Positions 59,577 to 64,000 of a DNA stretch of 64,000 nt are shown here, piece after piece; the stretch's first letter is position 1, and each line of letters starts with the position of its first letter. Source of the DNA: an uncultured Alistipes sp. (GTDB taxonomy: Bacteria; Bacteroidota; Bacteroidia; Bacteroidales; Rikenellaceae); NCBI GenBank assembly GCA_910576555.1, contig CAJTIY010000001.1, forward strand, positions 310,001 through 374,000. The letters run 5' to 3'. The notes under the pieces are model-generated. The model saw only the letters and a program-made list of their open reading frames with translations. It was not told where the DNA came from and searched no databases. Position numbers and translations under genes: made by a program.

Positions 59577-61616
59577 CTACCGGACGACGACCTCGTCGCA
59601 GAAGATCCAGCCGCCCTTATGTCCGTTGTGACGGGCCACGATGCGGACATAACGGCCCTCGGCCTCGCCAGACCACGCGAAGGTCTCGTAGACGCTCTTG
59701 CGGTACTCGAACGGAATGTCGTTGGCAACGACCGCCAGCGTCGTGTAGCGCTCGCCGTCGTCCGAAACCGAAATCTCCACCTCGCGCGGCATCCAGATAT
59801 CGGCCGAGAAGCCCTGCATGAAGTCGACCCCGACGTAGGTCAGCGGCTGCTTGCGCTCCAGATCGACCACCACGTCGACATCGGAGTCGATCCACCCCTG
59901 CCAGCGCTTGTCGCCGTAGTTCCAGCCGCCGCGCAGACCGTCGGTGAGGGTGCCGTCGCCCGCTGCGGCGTACTTCGGACTGTAAGCCGTGTTGTAGGTC
60001 ACTGCCTTGCCGGTCGAGAGGCAGGCGACCGGCTCGCGCGACTCGACGCGCGAACCCACGGCGTCCTTCTGCTCGAAGGGATGGTAGCCTCGCTCCTGCA
60101 TGCGCTCGATCTCGACGAGCACGCGGGCGTAGAAGTCGTCGTAATCCTTGTGCTCGGGCTGCGTCCAGCCCACCTCGGCGATGGCCACGCCGCGCGGCCA
60201 GAGCATATGCTCGCAATGCTCCTCGGTGGGAACGCGCTCGCACCAGAGGTTGCCCTGCACGCCGAGGATCATCGGCACGACCGCCTCGCCCAGCGAATCG
60301 GGCGCCGGGTCGTACTCGTAAACCGTAGGCAGCGTGAGGAACGCCGCCGCTGCGGGCGGCTCGACGGTCGGATCGTCCTGACAGAAGTCGAGGTAGCAGT
60401 GGTCGCCCGGCGACATCACGGCATGGTGTCCCGACCGTGCGGCCGCGATGCCGCCCTCGACGCCTCGCCACGACATGACGGTGGCATTGGGCGCCAGTCC
60501 CCCTTCGAGGATCTCGTCCCAGCCCAGCAGTTTGCGGCCGCGGGCGTTGATGTGGCGCTCGATGCGACGGATGAGGTAGCTCTGCAGCTCGTCGACATCC
60601 TTCAGCCCCTCGCGCTCCATCCGCGCCTTGCACTTCGGGCAGGTGCGCCAAGCCCCCTTCGAGGCTTCGTCGCCGCCTATATGGATATACTCCGACGGGA
60701 AGAGGTCGATCACCTCGTCGAGCACGTCGGTCAGGAACTGGAACGTCTTCTCGTTGCCGATGCAGAAGTCGGAGCAGGTGTAGGGTTCGCCCGTGCAGGA
60801 GAGCTCGGGATAGACGGCCAGCACCTCCTCGCTGTGGCCCGGCATCTCGATCTCGGGAACCACCGTGATGTGGAGCCGGCGGGCGTATTCGATCACCTCG
60901 CGGATATCGTCCTTCGTATAATAACCGCCGTCGGCCTTCGGGTCGTCGCGACGGCAGTAGCGGCGACCGCCCGTATGCCATGCGTCCCAGTCGGGATAGG
61001 GACGCCACGCGGCGATCTCCGTGAGTTCGGGATAGCGGTCGATGGCGATACGCCAGCCGGCGCCGTCGGTCAGGTGCCAGTGGAAGCGGTTGAACTTGTA
61101 GCGGGCCATCAGATCGAGCTGCTTCTTGACGAACTCCTTGTCGCGGAAGTGGCGCGAGACGTCGAGCATCAGACCGCGGTAAGGGAAGCGGGGCGCATCG
61201 GCGATCTCGAGCGCGGGGAGCTCGCGGCCGAAGCGCTCGGTGAGCTGCAGCAGCGACTGCATGCCGTAGAAGGCGCCGGCGGCATCGGACGAGGCGAGGA
61301 GGATCCCCTCGGGCGAGACCGTGAGGCGATAGCCCTCGGCCGCGATCGTGTCGTCGGTCGCGAAGCGCAGGAAGGGCTCGGCATCGGATGCGACGAGCGC
61401 AAGCCCCTGCCGGTCGGCCCAAGTCTCGATGTCGGACATGTCGGCCGGAGCGAGGTCGCCCGCGCAGGCGATCGTTTCGGGAAGGACGCAGCGGCCCCTC
61501 CCCCACGCGACCTGCTGCGGAGCGGGCGTGATGCCCGTCGTGCGAGGACGCTCCCCGTCGCAGGAGGCGAGCGAGACGTACAGCGCCGCAAGGCCGAAAA
61601 GGAAGAATCGTTTCAT
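59577..61616 (-). CDS. GH20 beta-N-acetylhexosaminidase lipoprotein
   Basis: 679 residues. Lipobox YVSLASCDGE; GH20 N-terminal domain; catalytic barrel with RFPYRGLMLDVSRHF, FHWHLTDGAGWRI, and catalytic pair D316-E317 in HIGGDEASKGAW; C-terminal discoidin-like domain (DSDVDVVVDLERKQPLTYVGVDFMQGFSADIWMPREVEISVSDDGERY). It removes terminal GlcNAc/GalNAc from glycans. ATG 61616 (MKRFFLFGLAAL) starts the signal peptide. Confidence 0.95.
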   Translation of the reverse strand: MKRFFLFGLAALYVSLASCDGERPRTTGITPAPQQVAWGRGRCVLPETIACAGDLAPADMSDIETWADRQGLALVASDAEPFLRFATDDTIAAEGYRLTVSPEGILLASSDAAGAFYGMQSLLQLTERFGRELPALEIADAPRFPYRGLMLDVSRHFRDKEFVKKQLDLMARYKFNRFHWHLTDGAGWRIAIDRYPELTEIAAWRPYPDWDAWHTGGRRYCRRDDPKADGGYYTKDDIREVIEYARRLHITVVPEIEMPGHSEEVLAVYPELSCTGEPYTCSDFCIGNEKTFQFLTDVLDEVIDLFPSEYIHIGGDEASKGAWRTCPKCKARMEREGLKDVDELQSYLIRRIERHINARGRKLLGWDEILEGGLAPNATVMSWRGVEGGIAAARSGHHAVMSPGDHCYLDFCQDDPTVEPPAAAAFLTLPTVYEYDPAPDSLGEAVVPMILGVQGNLWCERVPTEEHCEHMLWPRGVAIAEVGWTQPEHKDYDDFYARVLVEIERMQERGYHPFEQKDAVGSRVESREPVACLSTGKAVTYNTAYSPKYAAAGDGTLTDGLRGGWNYGDKRWQGWIDSDVDVVVDLERKQPLTYVGVDFMQGFSADIWMPREVEISVSDDGERYTTLAVVANDIPFEYRKSVYETFAWSGEAEGRYVRIVARHNGHKGGWIFCDEVVVR

Positions 61617-61645
61617 AAATCGTTTTAAAGTATGGGTTTCGGCAT

Positions 61646-61663
61646 CAAATTTAGGCAAAATTA
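61646..61663 (-). promoter_or_regulatory. Two closely spaced -7 boxes of the GH20 gene
   Basis: Minus strand TAAATTTG (61653-61646) and TAATTTTG (61663-61656), 30 and 40 bp from the start codon; TTG elements unclear. Confidence 0.45.
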
Positions 61664-61695
61664 TCGGTTCGGGGCACACGATTCGGGAAAATCGT

Positions 61696-61703
61696 TATAT
61701 TTG
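61696..61703 (+). promoter_or_regulatory. -7 box of the nitrilase-family gene
   Basis: TATATTTG, 22 bp before the ATG at 61726; divergent from the GH20 gene. Confidence 0.5.
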
Positions 61704-61725
61704 CTTACAAGAAACACGATCCGTC

Positions 61726-62526
61726 ATGAAACTGAAAACAGCCCTCTGCCAAGTCGACATGGAGTGGGAACGCACCGCGGGTAACCTCGCCCGCCTCGAG
61801 GCGATCGTCGCCGCGCCCGACGCCGATGTGGTCGTACTGCCCGAGATGTTCGCCACGGGATTCAAACTGCGGCCCTCCGTCGTGGCGGAACCGACGGACG
61901 GCCTCGTGGCGACGACCATGCGCCGCTGGGCCGAGCGTTACGACCGCGCCGTGGCCGGCAGCGTGGTGATCGCCGAAGGGGGCGAATACCGCAACCGCAT
62001 GTTCTTCGTCGAGCCCTCGGGAGCGACGCGGTGGTACGACAAGCGCCACCTCTTCCGCCCGGGCGGCGAGGCGCGCGACTACACCCCGGGCGACCGCCGC
62101 ATGGTGGTCGAGTACAAGGGCTGGCGCCTGCTGTTGCTCGTCTGCTACGACCTGCGCTTCCCGGTGTGGAGCCGCAACCGGGGCGACTACGACGCCATTC
62201 TGTGCTGCGCCTCGTGGGCCGATGACCGGCGCGAGGCGTGGCGCACGCTCATCCGCGCACGGGCGATCGAGAACCAGTGCTACATGGCGGCCGTCAACCG
62301 CGTGGGGACCGATCCCGACGGTGCGTACGCCGGCGACTCGGCGCTCATCGACTTCGCGGGCGCCACGATCGCCGATGCGGGCGAGGCGGAGCGCACGATC
62401 GTCGCCGAATTCGACTCCGAAACCCTCGCAGCCTACCGGCAGCGGTTCCCCGCATGGATGGATGCCGATGCGTTCGAACTGAAACAGAGCGGCTCCGCAA
62501 CGCCGCGCCGCGACCGGACCGAATAA
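61726..62526 (+). CDS. Nitrilase-superfamily amidase (omega-amidase/YafV type)
   Basis: 266 residues. Catalytic triad: E40 in VVLPEMFATGF, K106 in YDKRHLFRPGGE, C140 in LLLLVCYDLRFPVW; all present. The segment EHT is replaced here by a typical omega-amidase pattern YDKRHLF. Such enzymes hydrolyse alpha-keto acid amides (alpha-ketoglutaramate) as a metabolite repair step. Start 61726 (MKLKTALCQVDMEWE) matches the family. Confidence 0.92.
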   Translation: MKLKTALCQVDMEWERTAGNLARLEAIVAAPDADVVVLPEMFATGFKLRPSVVAEPTDGLVATTMRRWAERYDRAVAGSVVIAEGGEYRNRMFFVEPSGATRWYDKRHLFRPGGEARDYTPGDRRMVVEYKGWRLLLLVCYDLRFPVWSRNRGDYDAILCCASWADDRREAWRTLIRARAIENQCYMAAVNRVGTDPDGAYAGDSALIDFAGATIADAGEAERTIVAEFDSETLAAYRQRFPAWMDADAFELKQSGSATPRRDRTE

Positions 62527-62560
62527 TCGCGTCCCGTTTTCTTATCCGCCGAATTTGTCG

Positions 62561-62568
62561 TATCTTTG
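62561..62568 (+). promoter_or_regulatory. -7 box of the second uvrA
   Basis: TATCTTTG, 56 bp before the start codon at 62625; the -33 region reads TTTT rather than TTG. Confidence 0.45.
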
Positions 62569-62624
62569 CACGATTCGCTCCGCCGGCCCAATAAACCGGG
62601 CCGCACGGACGTTTGCACGATACG

Positions 62625-64000
62625 ATGAAAGAAGATTCGATCAAGATATTCGGCGCCCGGGTGCACAACCTGAAGAACGTCGACCTCGAAATCCCGCGCC
62701 GCAAGCTGGTGGTGATCACCGGCCTCTCGGGCTCGGGCAAGTCGTCGCTGGCTTTCGACACGATCTACGCCGAGGGACAGCGCCGCTACATGGAGACCCT
62801 CTCGACCTACGCGCGCCAGTTCGTGGGGACGATGGAGCGCCCCGACGTAGACAAGATCACGGGGTTGAGCCCCGTGGTGGCCATCGAGCAGAAGACCACC
62901 AACAAGAACCCCCGCTCGACCGTAGGCACGGTGACCGAAATCAACGACTTCCTGCGCCTGCTCTACGCACGGGCGTCGCGCGCCTATTCGCCCGTCACGG
63001 GCGAGGAGATGGTCCACTACACCGACGACCGAATCGCCGAACTGATCCTCGAAGGGTTCACCGGGCGGCGCATCGCCTTGACGGCTCCCATCGTGAGGGG
63101 TCGCAAGGGCCACTACCGCGAGCTCTTCGAGTCGCTCGCCAAGAAGGGCTACATCTACGCCCGCATCGACGGCGAGATCCGCGAAATCGCGTCGGGCATG
63201 CGGCTCGACCGCTACAAGGTCCACACGATCGATCTGGTGGTCGACCGCCTGCAGGTAGGCGAGGAGTCGCGCGAGCGGCTGATGACCTCGCTCAAGGAGG
63301 CGATGCGGCAGGGCAAGGGCACGATGGCCGTCTACGACTACGGCAGCGGACAGCAGCGCTACTATTCGCGCCACCTGATGTGCCCCTCGACCGGCGTGGC
63401 GTTCGAGGATCCGGCGCCGCACACCTTCTCGTTCAACTCGCCGAAAGGGGCCTGTCCCCGCTGCAACGGACTGGGCGAGGAGGCGGTGTTCGACCTCGCC
63501 AAGATCGTCCCCGATCCCGAACGCTCGCTGCGCGAAGGGGCCGTCGAGCCACTGGGCAAATACCGCAACAACATGCTCTTCGCGATCCTCGAGATGCTGG
63601 GTCGCCGCCACGACTTCACGCTCGACGATCCGATCCGGACCCTCTCCGAGTCGGCGCTCAACGCACTGCTCTACGGCGATGCGGAGCCGCTGACGGTCGA
63701 CCTCACGGAGTTCGGAGGCGCGGGCGGCAACCGCCTGCTCGCTTGGGAGGGCGTAGCCGAGTACATCGGCAACCGTGACGAAGAGGAGGAGACCGCCCGC
63801 GGCCGGAAGTGGCGCGAGCAGTTCCTCGTGCACCGCACCTGCTCGGAGTGCGGCGGCACGCGTCTGAAGAAGGAGGCGCTCCAGTTCCGCATCGGCGGCA
63901 AGAGCATCGCCGACGTCTCGGCGCTCTCCATCGCCGAATTCGCGGCGTGGATGGACCACATCGAAGACCATCTGAACGACAAGGAGCGGCGCATCGCGCA
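62625..64000 (+). CDS. uvrA: Second UvrA-family excinuclease ATPase (runs off the window)
   Basis: 458 codons visible. MKEDSIKIFGARVHNLKNVDLEIPRRKLVVITGLSGSGKSSLAFDTIY gives the first ATPase; then LSTYARQFVGTMERPDVDKITGLSPVVAIEQK, TDDRIAELILEG, the ACPRCNGLG zinc finger and TCSECGGTRLKK. It is clearly UvrA-like but differs from the copy at 4496 throughout, so it is a paralogue. Whether it duplicates repair or has another role is not known; the C-terminal half is outside the window. Confidence 0.93.
   Translation, partial: MKEDSIKIFGARVHNLKNVDLEIPRRKLVVITGLSGSGKSSLAFDTIYAEGQRRYMETLSTYARQFVGTMERPDVDKITGLSPVVAIEQKTTNKNPRSTVGTVTEINDFLRLLYARASRAYSPVTGEEMVHYTDDRIAELILEGFTGRRIALTAPIVRGRKGHYRELFESLAKKGYIYARIDGEIREIASGMRLDRYKVHTIDLVVDRLQVGEESRERLMTSLKEAMRQGKGTMAVYDYGSGQQRYYSRHLMCPSTGVAFEDPAPHTFSFNSPKGACPRCNGLGEEAVFDLAKIVPDPERSLREGAVEPLGKYRNNMLFAILEMLGRRHDFTLDDPIRTLSESALNALLYGDAEPLTVDLTEFGGAGGNRLLAWEGVAEYIGNRDEEEETARGRKWREQFLVHRTCSECGGTRLKKEALQFRIGGKSIADVSALSIAEFAAWMDHIEDHLNDKERRIA

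Overview
The window reads as a chromosomal segment of a GC-rich member of the Bacteroidales, most likely an Alistipes-like Rikenellaceae (an inference; no 16S gene is present). The grounds are a complete SusC/SusD polysaccharide utilisation locus (PUL), Bacteroidota-only domains (DUF1735, DUF5689, DUF5606-like), absence of Shine-Dalgarno sequences, and at least a dozen promoters of Bacteroidota type: TTG, about 20 bp, then TAnnTTTG. Coding density is high and most genes are housekeeping; the accessory-looking parts are short.

Layout. 1-10.3 kb: a partial C69 dipeptidase (-), then plus-strand yggS, a 74-bp tandem repeat whose last copy holds the dapB promoter, dapB, lepB, yigZ, uvrA, an M16 peptidase, a DJ-1/PfpI protein, an O-methyltransferase and a MazG-like protein, closed by a perfect hairpin. 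10.4-13.4 kb (-): a BlaI/M56 sensor pair in which the long M56 gene is split by one in-frame TAG, so the ExbD-like half is orphaned. 13.4-17.2 kb: a 17-bp degenerate repeat, a phosphohexomutase (-) and dnaA (+) with a DnaA-box-like site. 17.2-25.8 kb: a secreted protein with a G9 tract, a WYL regulator, cupin, zinc ribbon, bcp, recA, a Rel/Spo protein and a HIT protein. 25.8-29.5 kb: an AT-rich island with a palindrome array (TTACAnnTGTAA) in front of a small HTH regulator, then a metal ABC transporter pair without a permease, and a dispersed 74-bp promoter element. 29.5-37.9 kb: a five-gene PUL (SusC, SusD, GH18, two DUF1735 surface lipoproteins) resembling high-mannose N-glycan loci. 37.9-50.8 kb: umuDC, small proteins, an OmpA-like protein, argS, mgsA, dus, DUF5606-like, mscS, serB, two DUF5689 lipoproteins and obg. 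50.9-64 kb: GH95 fucosidase, alanine dehydrogenase, a three-gene overlapping operon (GNAT-like, IbrA-like PP-loop protein, IbrB-like ParB protein), a methyltransferase, CvfB-like protein, GH20 hexosaminidase, a nitrilase-family amidase and the start of a second uvrA.

How they work together. The GH18 locus, GH20 hexosaminidase and GH95 fucosidase together suggest a host-glycan forager. DNA repair is well represented (uvrA twice, recA, umuDC). The least understood parts are the IbrA/IbrB-like operon, the mobile promoter repeat, the split BlaR-like sensor and the palindrome array beside the HTH gene. All functional calls come from reading protein motifs by eye; no database search was run.
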